Source: Draconibacterium aestuarii | GTDB lineage: Bacteria; Bacteroidota; Bacteroidia; Bacteroidales; Prolixibacteraceae | Assembly (NCBI GenBank): GCA_026671195.1 | Contig: JAPOHD010000027.1 | Span: 186,001-250,000, forward strand | Length of the DNA stretch: 64,000 nucleotides | Reading direction: 5' to 3' | Shown here: in pieces, positions 48,301 through 56,339 of the stretch | Layout: each line of letters opens with the position of its first letter | Numbering within the stretch: the stretch's first letter is position 1 | Made by a program: the position numbers and the translations under genes | Notes under the pieces: model-generated | Told to the model about the DNA's origin: nothing | Databases searched by the model: none | Seen by the model: only the letters and a program-made list of their open reading frames with translations

Positions 48301-48832
48301 CGGTGTGATAGATAATGCCGACAGGCAGGTCATCGGAAATGCTTTACCCGATTTTATTGGAGGTATGAACAATAATTTCTCATACAAAAATTTCAAACTT
48401 AGTGTATTTCTGCAATGGTCTGTTGGAAATGATATACTGAATTTTGACAAAACACAATTAACCCTGCCTACAGGAGGGCAAAATGTTTATGCAGCAATGG
48501 TGAACCGGTGGACACCACAAAATCCAAGCAATGAGTTCCCGCTGGCCAGCACAAATCGCCAGATAGTTTTTAATGACTATTACATCGAAGATGGGTCATA
48601 TCTTAAAATTAAAAACATAGTGTTTGGATATACATTCCCTAAAAACATGGTGAAATTTGTCGATCGACTCTACTTGTATTCCTCCCTTAACAACTTTATT
48701 ACTTTCACTAACTACACAGGCTTCGATCCTGAAGTTAGCTTGCACGGTGCTTCAAATCTAACAATGGGTGAAGATTACAGTACCTATCCGCAATCTAAAA
48801 CAGTAATGTTTGGAGTACAAATTGATTTTTAA
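45371..48832 (+). CDS. SusC/RagA-type TonB-dependent transporter with STN domain
   Basis: 1153 residues. Signal peptide up to about residue 45. STN domain (about 50-115: STVKDVLGAIEEQSEFYFMYS) for signal transfer to FecR. Carboxypeptidase-like beta-sandwich (about 135-210: GSVSGKVTDQAGKPLPGVTV), plug domain (about 215-340, with KDASATAIYGARAANGV), then a 22-strand barrel ending in Phe. Imports oligosaccharides through the outer membrane with SusD as lid. It has the STN domain typical of transducers for ECF/FecR regulation. Confidence 0.95.
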   Translation: MKNITCTFRRGISPGFKKLMMIMKLTNFLILISVVTAFAGRTYSQTKKLNLSIENSTVKDVLGAIEEQSEFYFMYSSKIIDVDRVVSVEIDNKKIDDVLSLLFSGTDVEYTIKDRFIVLATPEVLYDNAFSELQQGSVSGKVTDQAGKPLPGVTVIVKGTTKGTVTDVDGLYTIPEVPDDAVLRFSFVGMKMQEIQVNNQSQINITMEEDAIGLDEVVAIGYGTIKKSDLTGSVTSVKTEDLESVKMQSIDQALAGRAAGVQVTQSSGVPGSAPAVRVRGTTSLQGANEPLYVVDGFPIYAGAGSGNAGTAAGSSNISGIANINPNDIESIEILKDASATAIYGARAANGVILITTKSGTAGNDKISFSANYGFQSVTKKMDVMDAYQYAVLKNEAYTNEGSAPVYSSSELEEIKNNPELGTNWQEEVFQVAPTQEYNISFTGGDRKTNYAITGGYTKQDGIIKSTDFERFSSRINLSRQMNNWLKAGTHISVFRIFSNQQNVDGLGVVNGATQFSPILPVYSGQGYSFLPSSSASEYTLVNDGIIINNPVATMNEVVRQTQRNGILGDMFLEIKITPNLTAKIKGGADISNVKNDTYLASNTNEGQGSNGNGTIRYNLNQNWLNENTISYLNVFGEHSVSAVAGVTYQENIFEYVSGSSQGFTNDILQENNLQGAETYNSPQSGKTRWGLISYLARVNYSYRGKYLASIAGRTDGSSRFGENNKYAFFPSGSLAWRASEEEFIRDLNLFSYLKLRASFGYTGNQEIGLYNSLPTTGTQTYTFGDGSLATGVSPNKIANADLQWEKTAQFDAGIDVAFFDNRLGFTLDYYYKKTTEMLYSEQVPYTTGFTTYLNNIGSMQNQGFELEIRGDILKGELKWNTDFNFSFNRNKVLSLAGVLYKDVGVNQGHLKIDPWSRRIFVGESIGSFFGWQFDGIIQEGETIDQTISQVGPGRRKYKDVSSEDDNPDDGKYTGAPDGVIDNADRQVIGNALPDFIGGMNNNFSYKNFKLSVFLQWSVGNDILNFDKTQLTLPTGGQNVYAAMVNRWTPQNPSNEFPLASTNRQIVFNDYYIEDGSYLKIKNIVFGYTFPKNMVKFVDRLYLYSSLNNFITFTNYTGFDPEVSLHGASNLTMGEDYSTYPQSKTVMFGVQIDF

Positions 48833-48849
48833 CATTTAAATCTTGAAAA

Positions 48850-50364
48850 ATGAAAAAAATAATATGCATTCTTTTAATACTTATACCGGTAACGCTATTC
48901 AATTCATGTAGCGAGTTCCTCGAGGAAAATCCCGTAGACAGGTATGTCGTTAGTAATGTTTACACAGATGAATCAGGGGCTATAGCCTCAGTGACGTCAG
49001 TCTATAATAGTTTATATAGTTTGTATGAAAGACTAATGTTTTTGGTTTTCGATCTTCCGGTTGACGACGAAAAAAACGGTAGGGGTATGCCAAATCAATA
49101 CCTGCAAAACCTGGAATATATGCGTTACACTCCAAACAATACTTTTATAAGAAACTTTTGGAGGGATAGCTACAGTGGAATTTTTAGAGCAAATAATGCC
49201 CTGGAACAAATTCCGAATATTGAAATGGATGAAACCTTGAAAACCAGGTTGATGAATGAGGCTAAATTTTTACGGGCATTGTATTTATACAATCTTGTTC
49301 GTGCATTTGGCGACATCCCTTTAACATTAGGGACATCGGTGGAGGAAACGGTTACAGAACGTAAGCCGGTTGCTGATGTTTATACTCAAATTATTTCCGA
49401 CCTTAATGATGCAAAGGCATTGCCCAAAAGCTATAGCGGTTCTGATGTTGGAAGGGCAACTTCGGGTGCAGCCTCTGTACTGCTCGGATCAGTTTATGTA
49501 ACAATGAAAAACTGGAGCGCTGCCGTGAACGAACTCGGAGCAGTCGTAAACAATGAGGGAAGCTATGGTTATGGCCTTTGGGAAGACGTAAAAGATAATT
49601 ACAGAGTTGCCACCGAAAATGGTAAAGAATGTGTTTTTTCCGTACAATTTGATTCACCCCCATCAAACGGGAATGGTGATATGCAGCTTTCAGGTCCTAA
49701 ATATGCACTCCAGGCCACATACAAAACACAGCAAATACCTGGTCGTAATCAAATGAATGAGGCAGACATACCTATCGAAGAACTATATGCTCAGTATAGC
49801 GATAAAGATCAACGAAAATTTGTTTACTTCAGTAAAGAATTTACAAGTCCTATCGATACGACTATTTATCGGGTAGATTTACCTATTTTCACAAAAGCAT
49901 GGGATGAGAATGAGTTTAATGCGCCAAACTCAGCAGTTAACAGGTTTGTTCTGAGATATGTAGATGCACTTTTGCTTTATGCTGAAGCTTTAAATGAAAG
50001 TGGTGATCCCGACGGTGCATACACACACCTTCAACGCGTTCGCAGCAGGGCATATCATGACGATCCGGCTGGAATTTTAACTGGAGACAAAACAAAAGAG
50101 AACCTTACGGAATGGATCAGAAGAGAACGCTGGATGGAACTTGTGCACGAAGGTAAACGTTGGTTTGATCTCGTTCGTTGGGGAATTCTTAAAGAAAGAA
50201 TGTTTGAACATGCTGAAAATGAAAGCCAATTCACTGATTCTTTTGAAGCAGCACAGAAATTACAAATAAAAGATAATTTCAAAGATGCTATGACATTAAT
50301 GCCAATTCCACAGACAGAGTTGGATGCCAATCAATTGTTAGTGCAAAATCCCGGATGGCAATAG
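48850..50364 (+). CDS. SusD/RagB-type surface glycan-binding lipoprotein
   Basis: 504 residues. Lipobox near LFNSC (C20). TPR-like N-terminal part (ANNALEQIPNIEMDETLKTRL in two blocks, AKFLRALYLYNLVRAFGDIPL) and the C-terminal ERWMELVHEGKRWFDLVRWG hallmark. It begins 17 bp after susC and would form the lid on the SusC channel. A terminator-like hairpin follows, before the sulfatase genes. Confidence 0.94.
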   Translation: MKKIICILLILIPVTLFNSCSEFLEENPVDRYVVSNVYTDESGAIASVTSVYNSLYSLYERLMFLVFDLPVDDEKNGRGMPNQYLQNLEYMRYTPNNTFIRNFWRDSYSGIFRANNALEQIPNIEMDETLKTRLMNEAKFLRALYLYNLVRAFGDIPLTLGTSVEETVTERKPVADVYTQIISDLNDAKALPKSYSGSDVGRATSGAASVLLGSVYVTMKNWSAAVNELGAVVNNEGSYGYGLWEDVKDNYRVATENGKECVFSVQFDSPPSNGNGDMQLSGPKYALQATYKTQQIPGRNQMNEADIPIEELYAQYSDKDQRKFVYFSKEFTSPIDTTIYRVDLPIFTKAWDENEFNAPNSAVNRFVLRYVDALLLYAEALNESGDPDGAYTHLQRVRSRAYHDDPAGILTGDKTKENLTEWIRRERWMELVHEGKRWFDLVRWGILKERMFEHAENESQFTDSFEAAQKLQIKDNFKDAMTLMPIPQTELDANQLLVQNPGWQ

Positions 50365-50390
50365 TATAGTTAAGTTAGTTAAAAATTAGA

Positions 50391-50429
50391 GGATAGCTTT
50401 CATTTTATTCTGGGAGCTATCTCCTTTTT
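50391..50429 (+). terminator. Partial terminator between susD and the sulfatases
   Basis: A GATAGCT/AGCTATC stem plus flanking G-C pairs, a 16-nt loop and a T5 run. It may lower sulfatase expression relative to SusCD. Confidence 0.6.
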
Positions 50430-50475
50430 GCCTATTGTAATTTGTTTTGCAATATTGAATCTAAAAAATTAAGTT

Positions 50476-52098
50476 ATGATCCAAAATTTTCGATTAGTAA
50501 TTACCTGTCTTCTATTTGGTGCCGTTTTTCACTCTTGTTCTTCTCAAAAGGGACAAACTGCAGAACAACCAAATATTATCTACATTATGAGTGACGACCA
50601 TGCCTACCAGGCCATTAGTGCCTATGGCTACGGTTTAAATGAAACACCAAACATTGACAGGTTGGCTGACGAAGGAGCCATTTTTACCCGCGCTTGTGTT
50701 ACCAACTCGCTTTGCGCTCCTAGTAGAGCTGTCCTTTTAACTGGGAAACATAGTTTTTTAAATGGAAAAGTGGATAACGTCCAGTCTTTTAACTGGGATC
50801 AACCTAACTTTCCGAAACTGTTCCAGGCAAATGGTTACCAAACTGCCATGATCGGTAAAATCCACATGGATGGAATTCCCCAGGGATTTGACTTTTCAAT
50901 GGTTCTCCCCGGGCAGGGTAACTACTATAATCCGGATTTCCTTATTGATGGAGAGACGGTTCGAAAAGAAGGTTATGTAACCGAGATTATAACAGAAACA
51001 GCACTTGACTGGCTAAAAAACAAACGCAATCAAGATAAACCTTTTTGTTTGCTGTATCATCAAAAAGCACCGCATCGCGAATGGATGCCTGCAGAAAAAT
51101 ATTACAAGCAATATACGCAAATGGAATTTGAAGAACCAGCAACTCTTTTTGACGATTTTGAAGGAAGAGGTTCGGCAGCCAAAGAGGCAGAAATGAACAT
51201 TCTGAAACATCAGAACTGGGCCGGTGATTCTAAATTGTATCCTGAAGTGATGGAAGAGCTTGGCATTGAAGAAACATCAGGCTGGGGTGTAAATGCCTTT
51301 AATAACAATACCGGACGGATGAATGAGGCTCAAAAAGCAGCTTGGGATTCAGTGTATCGTCCAATTAACGAGAAATTCAAAAAATTATATCCTGCTATAA
51401 AATCAGACGAAAAGGCCCTCATGCATTGGCGTTACGAACGTTATATGCAGGATTACCTTGCATGTATTGCATCGGTTGATGAGGGAGTTGGACAACTACT
51501 TGATTATCTCGATGAATCAGGATTGGCTGAAAATACAATTGTTGTGTACACTTCTGACCAGGGATTTTACCTTGGCGAACATGGGTGGTTCGACAAACGT
51601 TTTATGTACGAAGAATCTTTGCGCACTCCACTTATTATCCGCTATCCAAAAGAAATTGAACCGGGTACGAAAATCGGCAATTTGGTTCAAAACCTCGACT
51701 TTGCACCAACATTTCTTGATTATGCCGGAATTAAAGCTCCCGAAGAAATGCAGGGAGAATCATTTCGGGAACTGGTTAGTGGTGAAACTGATAAATTCCG
51801 TGATTTTGTGTATTACACCTATTACGAATATCCGTCAATCCATATGGTAAAACGCCATTATGGAATTGCTACCAACCGTTACAAACTGATACATTTTTAC
51901 TATGACATTGACGAATGGGAAATGTACGATCTGGAAAAAGATCCGCAGGAATTGCAAAATATTTACAATGATCCTGAATATACCGATGTGCAAAAAATGC
52001 TACACGAAAAGCTAACCGAAGCACGCACCAACTATGGCGACAGCGACGAGTTAGATCAGAAATACCTGAAAGCATATCTCGACCACCAGGAACAATGA
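50476..52098 (+). CDS. Sulfatase (S1 family) lipoprotein, paralogue 1
   Basis: 540 residues. Lipobox FHSC (C21). Formylglycine motif C80-A-P-S-R84 followed by AVLLTGK; SDDHAYQAISAYG and MIGKIHMDG segments; DQGFYLGEHGWFDKRF near residue 360 with metal/sulfate residues. It needs anaerobic sulfatase-maturating enzyme (not in the window) for activity. Very similar to the sulfatase at 53654, especially in the last 100 residues (HYGIATNRYKLIHFYYD). Desulfates glycan, perhaps amino-sugar 6-sulfate; the substrate is not certain. Confidence 0.9.
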   Translation: MIQNFRLVITCLLFGAVFHSCSSQKGQTAEQPNIIYIMSDDHAYQAISAYGYGLNETPNIDRLADEGAIFTRACVTNSLCAPSRAVLLTGKHSFLNGKVDNVQSFNWDQPNFPKLFQANGYQTAMIGKIHMDGIPQGFDFSMVLPGQGNYYNPDFLIDGETVRKEGYVTEIITETALDWLKNKRNQDKPFCLLYHQKAPHREWMPAEKYYKQYTQMEFEEPATLFDDFEGRGSAAKEAEMNILKHQNWAGDSKLYPEVMEELGIEETSGWGVNAFNNNTGRMNEAQKAAWDSVYRPINEKFKKLYPAIKSDEKALMHWRYERYMQDYLACIASVDEGVGQLLDYLDESGLAENTIVVYTSDQGFYLGEHGWFDKRFMYEESLRTPLIIRYPKEIEPGTKIGNLVQNLDFAPTFLDYAGIKAPEEMQGESFRELVSGETDKFRDFVYYTYYEYPSIHMVKRHYGIATNRYKLIHFYYDIDEWEMYDLEKDPQELQNIYNDPEYTDVQKMLHEKLTEARTNYGDSDELDQKYLKAYLDHQEQ

Positions 52099-52124
52099 AG
52101 AAACCGCAACAATAATTAGAAACA

Positions 52125-53651
52125 ATGGCTTTATTCAACCTTAACCAGTTATATCTAAAAGGAAATACCTCGTTTTCGAGGTATTTCTTTATAATACTTT
52201 TGATTCTGACTCCTGTGTTTACAAATGCACAACCTAATATCCTGCTGATCTTTTCTGATGATCTGAACACCAGGATTGGACCATATATGGGAATTGACGA
52301 ACATACACCAAATCTTGACAGACTTGCAAAAGAAGGAGTAATGTTCACCCAAGCATACTGCCAGTACCCGCTTTGCGGCCCTTCCCGGGCTTCAATTATG
52401 AGTGGGTTGTATCCGTCTACCAACGGTGTTTTGGTTAACGATGATAGTCCGGGTAGTTATAAAAAAATTAATCCAAGTTTAAAGGAACATCCTTCAATGG
52501 CTGGGTTCTTCAGAGAACATGGTTATTTTACAGCACGAGTTTCCAAAATATTTCATATGGGAGTTCCAGGAGGTATTGAAAGAGGCGATCCGGGAGGTGA
52601 TGAGCCTGATTCGTGGGATTATGCCTTCAATGTTATGGGACCCGAAACACTCAGCCCGGGAGAGTTGGAATTACTTTCACCCAAAAACTTTCATTACGGA
52701 TCAAATTTTGCACGTTTGATATTACCGGATTCCCTGCAATACTATCAAACCGATTATATTGCCGCAAATCAGGCAATTGCGATCCTCGAAAGTCGTGCAA
52801 AAGAGGTTGCAAGCGGAGCCACAAACAAGGTGAAGATAAAACCTGATGCGCCATTTTTCCTGGCTGTAGGATTTGTAAGACCGCATGTCCCTTTGATATC
52901 TACTGAGAGCTGTTTTGCAAATTATCCCTACGAAGAGAGCGTTCTACCTCCGGTTGTAGTTGGAGATAATGTCCCAAAACAGGCGCTGATAAGACAAAAT
53001 AACAATATTTGGGGAATGAACGAACTTCAGAAGAAGAAAACCATAAGTGCTTATATGGCCAGTGTAAAATTTATGGATGAGCAGGTGGGGCGACTTTTAG
53101 AAACAATGGATCAACTGGATCTGCGTAAAAACACCATTGTAATTTTTCTTTCTGATCATGGATACAATCTGGGGGAGCATGATTGTTGGGCAAAAACCAG
53201 TTTGTGGGAAGGAACCGTAAGGGTGCCACTCGTCATTTCAGTTCCTGGAATGGAAAAAACGTATGGCGTAAAATGTGAATCAATAGCCGAGTTGATTGAT
53301 TTGTATCCAACGCTGGTTGAATTGGGGGGCTATTCTGATGAGGCCCCGGAAATTCTGCAGGGAAAAAGTCTTGTTAAATACATTGAAAACGGGAATCTGG
53401 TTGATAATAATGCGGAAGCATTCACTATTACAAACAGGGGAAATGCAGGTACATTGGTTTTCGGTAATTACAGATACACTCGTTGGGGAGAGGATATCAA
53501 TAACAATAACGAAGAATTGTACAACCATGAATCAGATCCTGAAGAACTTGAAAATATAATAGATCACCCGGATCAGAATAAACTTTTAGAAGAAATGCGG
53601 AAACGCTTTAATTTGGCAAAGCAAAAGTCACAAAAATCAATAATGAAATAA
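52125..53651 (+). CDS. Sulfatase, iduronate-2-sulfatase-like
   Basis: 508 residues. Signal peptide about 1-36. Formylglycine motif C84-G-P-S-R88. The pattern SDDLNTRIGPY, TPNLDRLAKEGVMFTQAYCQYPLCGPSR (two blocks) and the FHMGVPGG segment match iduronate-2-sulfatase-type enzymes (S1_7-like, as I recall). The true substrate may be another 2- or 3-sulfated uronate or hexose. A perfect 11-bp stem with TTTT loop lies within its first 25 codons (52162-52187), so its start region is unusual. Confidence 0.88.
   Translation: MALFNLNQLYLKGNTSFSRYFFIILLILTPVFTNAQPNILLIFSDDLNTRIGPYMGIDEHTPNLDRLAKEGVMFTQAYCQYPLCGPSRASIMSGLYPSTNGVLVNDDSPGSYKKINPSLKEHPSMAGFFREHGYFTARVSKIFHMGVPGGIERGDPGGDEPDSWDYAFNVMGPETLSPGELELLSPKNFHYGSNFARLILPDSLQYYQTDYIAANQAIAILESRAKEVASGATNKVKIKPDAPFFLAVGFVRPHVPLISTESCFANYPYEESVLPPVVVGDNVPKQALIRQNNNIWGMNELQKKKTISAYMASVKFMDEQVGRLLETMDQLDLRKNTIVIFLSDHGYNLGEHDCWAKTSLWEGTVRVPLVISVPGMEKTYGVKCESIAELIDLYPTLVELGGYSDEAPEILQGKSLVKYIENGNLVDNNAEAFTITNRGNAGTLVFGNYRYTRWGEDINNNNEELYNHESDPEELENIIDHPDQNKLLEEMRKRFNLAKQKSQKSIMK
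52162..52187 (+). promoter_or_regulatory. Strong hairpin inside the 5' coding region of the second sulfatase
   Basis: Perfect 11-bp inverted repeat GAAATACCTCG / CGAGGTATTTC with a TTTT loop, then TTTATAATACTTTTG. It is 37-62 nt into the annotated gene, within the signal peptide codons. It looks like a terminator or attenuator; alternatively the true start is further down. Confidence 0.7.
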
Positions 53652-53653
53652 AA

Positions 53654-55258
53654 ATGGGATCGATTAATTATTTTAGAATAATACTGTGTTTTATAGTTAT
53701 TTCATATTTTATATCAGGATGTAAATCCGGCACTGAAGAACAAACAAAACAACGCCCCAATATCCTTTTTATCATGGCTGATGACCATGCTTTTCAGGCA
53801 ATAAGTGCTTATGGCGGTCCGTTGGCAGATCTTGCACCTACGCCAAATATTGACAGGATTGCGGATGCCGGAATGCGCTTTAACCAATGTTTAGTAACAA
53901 ATTCAATTTGCGGCCCTTCACGGGCAACCATCTTTAGTGGTAAATACAGTCATCAAAATGATTTTATTGATAATACAATGGGATCGAAATTTGATTTTAG
54001 TCAGAATTCTTTTCCAAAAGAACTGCAAAAAAATGGCTATAAAACGGCGGTGATTGGGAAACTTCATCTGGGAGGAACACCAACGGGATTTGATTATTTC
54101 GATATTCTGCCGGGGCAGGGAGCCTATTACAATCCTACATTTATCAACCAGGAAGGCCAGTACAAAATGGAAGGTTACACCACTGAAATTATCACAGACA
54201 AAACCATCAACTGGTTACAGTCGGTAAAAGATTCAGCGCAGCCGTTTATGGTAATGATGTGGCACAAAGCACCGCATCGAGCCTGGGATCCCGGACCAAA
54301 CGAATTGGGGATGTACGAGAATACTATTTTCCCGGAACCTGAATCGCTTTTTGATGATTATGCAACAAGAGAACCGGCCTCACTGAATTACATGAGTATT
54401 GCAGATGCTATGACCTTGGACCGCGACCTGAAAATGACTGATCAGCCAAGAAGAGGACTGAATGAAGAGCAGCTAAAAGCCTGGGATGCAGTTTACGGAC
54501 CTATTTATAGAGAGTTTAAAGAGGTAAATCCGCAGGGAAAAGATTTGGTTCGTTTTAAATTTCAGCGTTACATGCGCGATTACCTTGCCTGTATTTCAGC
54601 AGTGGATAAAAGTGTTGGCAATGTACTGGATTATTTGAAAGAAAGTGGGTTGGATAAAAATACGATTGTGATCTACTCGTCTGATCAGGGATTTTACCTT
54701 GGAGAACACGGTTGGTTTGATAAACGCTGGATGTATAAAGAATCGTTGAATACACCGCTGCTGATCAGTTGGCCGGGTATAATCAAAGCCGGTTCGCTTA
54801 ACAACGATCTGGTTTCAAATCTTGATTTTGGCGAAACATTAATCGATATTGCCGGAGGAGAGGTTCCTGCCGATATGCAGGGAAAAAGTATGCTTCCAAT
54901 CTTAAAAGGCGAAACACCGGACGACTGGCGAAAAGCACATTATTATCATTACTACGAACATCCGTCGGAACACAATGTGATGCGTCATTACGGAATTACC
55001 ACTGACAAGTACAAACTCATTCATTTTTATTACGATATGGACGATTGGGAATTGTATGATCTTGAAAAAGATCCGAATGAAATGAATGATGTGTATAACG
55101 ATCCGGCTTATGCCGAGGTACAGGCTGATATACATAAACAGCTGGAAGAACTGCGAACACAATACGAGGATAACGATGAGTTGAATCAGAAATTTATTGA
55201 TGAGTACAACGAAAAAGTGAAGAAGAATCCGCGTATTGAATACTGGAAAAGACGTTAA
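53654..55258 (+). CDS. Sulfatase (S1 family) lipoprotein, paralogue 2
   Basis: 534 residues. Lipobox FISGC (C23). Formylglycine motif C86-G-P-S-R90; ADDHAFQAISAYG, VIGKLHLGG and QGFYLGEHGWFDKRW blocks. It resembles the sulfatase at 50476 over nearly its whole length, so the pair is a duplication flanking the iduronate-type gene. Starts 2 bp after that gene. Last gene of the PUL on the plus strand. Confidence 0.9.
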   Translation: MGSINYFRIILCFIVISYFISGCKSGTEEQTKQRPNILFIMADDHAFQAISAYGGPLADLAPTPNIDRIADAGMRFNQCLVTNSICGPSRATIFSGKYSHQNDFIDNTMGSKFDFSQNSFPKELQKNGYKTAVIGKLHLGGTPTGFDYFDILPGQGAYYNPTFINQEGQYKMEGYTTEIITDKTINWLQSVKDSAQPFMVMMWHKAPHRAWDPGPNELGMYENTIFPEPESLFDDYATREPASLNYMSIADAMTLDRDLKMTDQPRRGLNEEQLKAWDAVYGPIYREFKEVNPQGKDLVRFKFQRYMRDYLACISAVDKSVGNVLDYLKESGLDKNTIVIYSSDQGFYLGEHGWFDKRWMYKESLNTPLLISWPGIIKAGSLNNDLVSNLDFGETLIDIAGGEVPADMQGKSMLPILKGETPDDWRKAHYYHYYEHPSEHNVMRHYGITTDKYKLIHFYYDMDDWELYDLEKDPNEMNDVYNDPAYAEVQADIHKQLEELRTQYEDNDELNQKFIDEYNEKVKKNPRIEYWKRR

Positions 55259-55430
55259 GACATGCAGGAAATGTTTGAGAGTTCTGGTAAAGAATATACA
55301 TAAGGTATTTTGGATTAACCAAACCGATAAATCAGACATAACAGGTATTAGTGTTAGCACGCTATTCAAAATAGAAAGAGTTCAGGCCAACTGCCAGAGA
55401 TACAATATAAATTGATCAAGATCGGGAGAT

Positions 55431-55467
55431 AAAAAAAGCAGCTGCACATTAGTGTAGCTGCTTTTTT
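55431..55467. terminator. Bidirectional terminator between convergent PUL halves
   Basis: Stem AAAAAAGCAGCTGCACA... with ...TGTAGCTGCTTTTTT (about 15 bp), with T runs on both strands, serving the sulfatase transcript and the minus-strand sialic-acid operon. Confidence 0.9.
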
Positions 55468-55471
55468 GTAC

Positions 55472-55592
55472 GTGGGCCCACCTGGGCTTGAACCTGTTTT
55501 CAAATGTCCTTACTTTCAGCATGATAGAGTAGTGCTGTTTTTGTAACTCCCGAATTCTACGCCTTTTATTTGCATCACGTAAAAGAACTTCC
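55472..55592. repeat. Intergenic repeat, copy A
   Basis: Homologous to 43067-43186. It starts with a perfect palindrome GTGGGCCCAC (55472-55481) next to the terminator. On the minus strand it ends GGTTCAAGCCCAGGTGGGCC, vaguely tRNA-end-like, followed by the terminator hairpin. It is not a complete tRNA. Nature unknown. Confidence 0.7.
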
Positions 55593-55621
55593 TTAAAATT
55601 TAAAGATACTAAACCATCCAT

Positions 55622-56287
55622 TTATTTCTCAATATCAAAAGAAATAATTTCAGCCCATTTTAAATACCCCTTTGCCGTTAAGTGCAGTCCGTCGTTGGTG
55701 AAATCAGGATTTAAAAAGTTGGTTTTATCTTCCGTGAAAGAATGAAACAAATCAATAAATTCAACACTATTTTCAGCACACCATCTATTTAGTTTTTGGT
55801 TTATGGCTATAACTTCGTTGGTTTTGCACACATGGTTTGAAAATTTACTGAATGATGGATTGACAGGTAAAATACTTTGTATATAAACTTTAGTCGAGGG
55901 TGATGCTTTGGTGATATTACTTACGATATTACAAATGTTTTGAAAAACTATGTCAGCGTACATGTCTTGTGCCAGGTCGTTAATTCCTATCATCAGAAAT
56001 ATTTTTGTCGGTTTCGAGCGTGTAACTTCTTCAAGTCTATAAAGAACTCCTTCGGTTATATCACCACTGATACCCCGGTTTTTTATATTGGGATTTTGAA
56101 ATAGTTCACTCCATTCACAACCATCGGTTATACTGTTACCCAACATGATGATTTCGTTAGGAGTGTCCGGCAGTTTTTCAAACAATGTTAGTCGCTGGTT
56201 ATAGTACGTACTAAAATTATTGTTTTGAGCTGGAAGCTGGACTATGCTTAATATGACCAGCAAAAGAGAAAAGCAAATATGTCTCAT
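55622..56287 (-). CDS. SGNH/GDSL hydrolase, secreted
   Basis: About 221 residues from ATG 56287, which opens a clean signal peptide (HICFSLLLVILSIVQLPAQ); ATG 56323 upstream would add 12 residues. Motifs: GNSITDG (Ser), GISGD (Gly), GINDL (Asn), DGLHLTAKGY (Asp, His). Probably a deacetylase acting on acetylated sugars, given the sialate esterase in the same operon. Last gene of the operon. Confidence 0.85.
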   Translation of the reverse strand: MRHICFSLLLVILSIVQLPAQNNNFSTYYNQRLTLFEKLPDTPNEIIMLGNSITDGCEWSELFQNPNIKNRGISGDITEGVLYRLEEVTRSKPTKIFLMIGINDLAQDMYADIVFQNICNIVSNITKASPSTKVYIQSILPVNPSFSKFSNHVCKTNEVIAINQKLNRWCAENSVEFIDLFHSFTEDKTNFLNPDFTNDGLHLTAKGYLKWAEIISFDIEK

Positions 56288-56339
56288 AGTTTTTAATGTA
56301 TTGACTATGCGAAAAAACCTCATTTAAATATGTTTCCAA

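Larger units (their letters stand above)
55259..55621. other. Convergent intergenic region between the PUL and the sialic-acid operon
   Basis: 363 bp. It holds the bidirectional terminator (55431-55467) and repeat copy A (55472-55592). Between 55259 and 55430 nothing is recognised. A 79-codon minus ORF (55382-55621) crosses terminator and repeat and is not credible as a gene. Confidence 0.6.

Noticed and set aside
55472-55520. tRNA 3' half on the minus strand (GGTTCAAGCCC next to GGGCCCAC)
   Set aside because: No complementary T-stem, no anticodon arm and no D arm; not a tRNA gene.
55382-55621. 79-codon minus-strand ORF after the SGNH gene
   Set aside because: It runs through repeat copy A and the bidirectional terminator; the related repeat copy B does not keep the frame.
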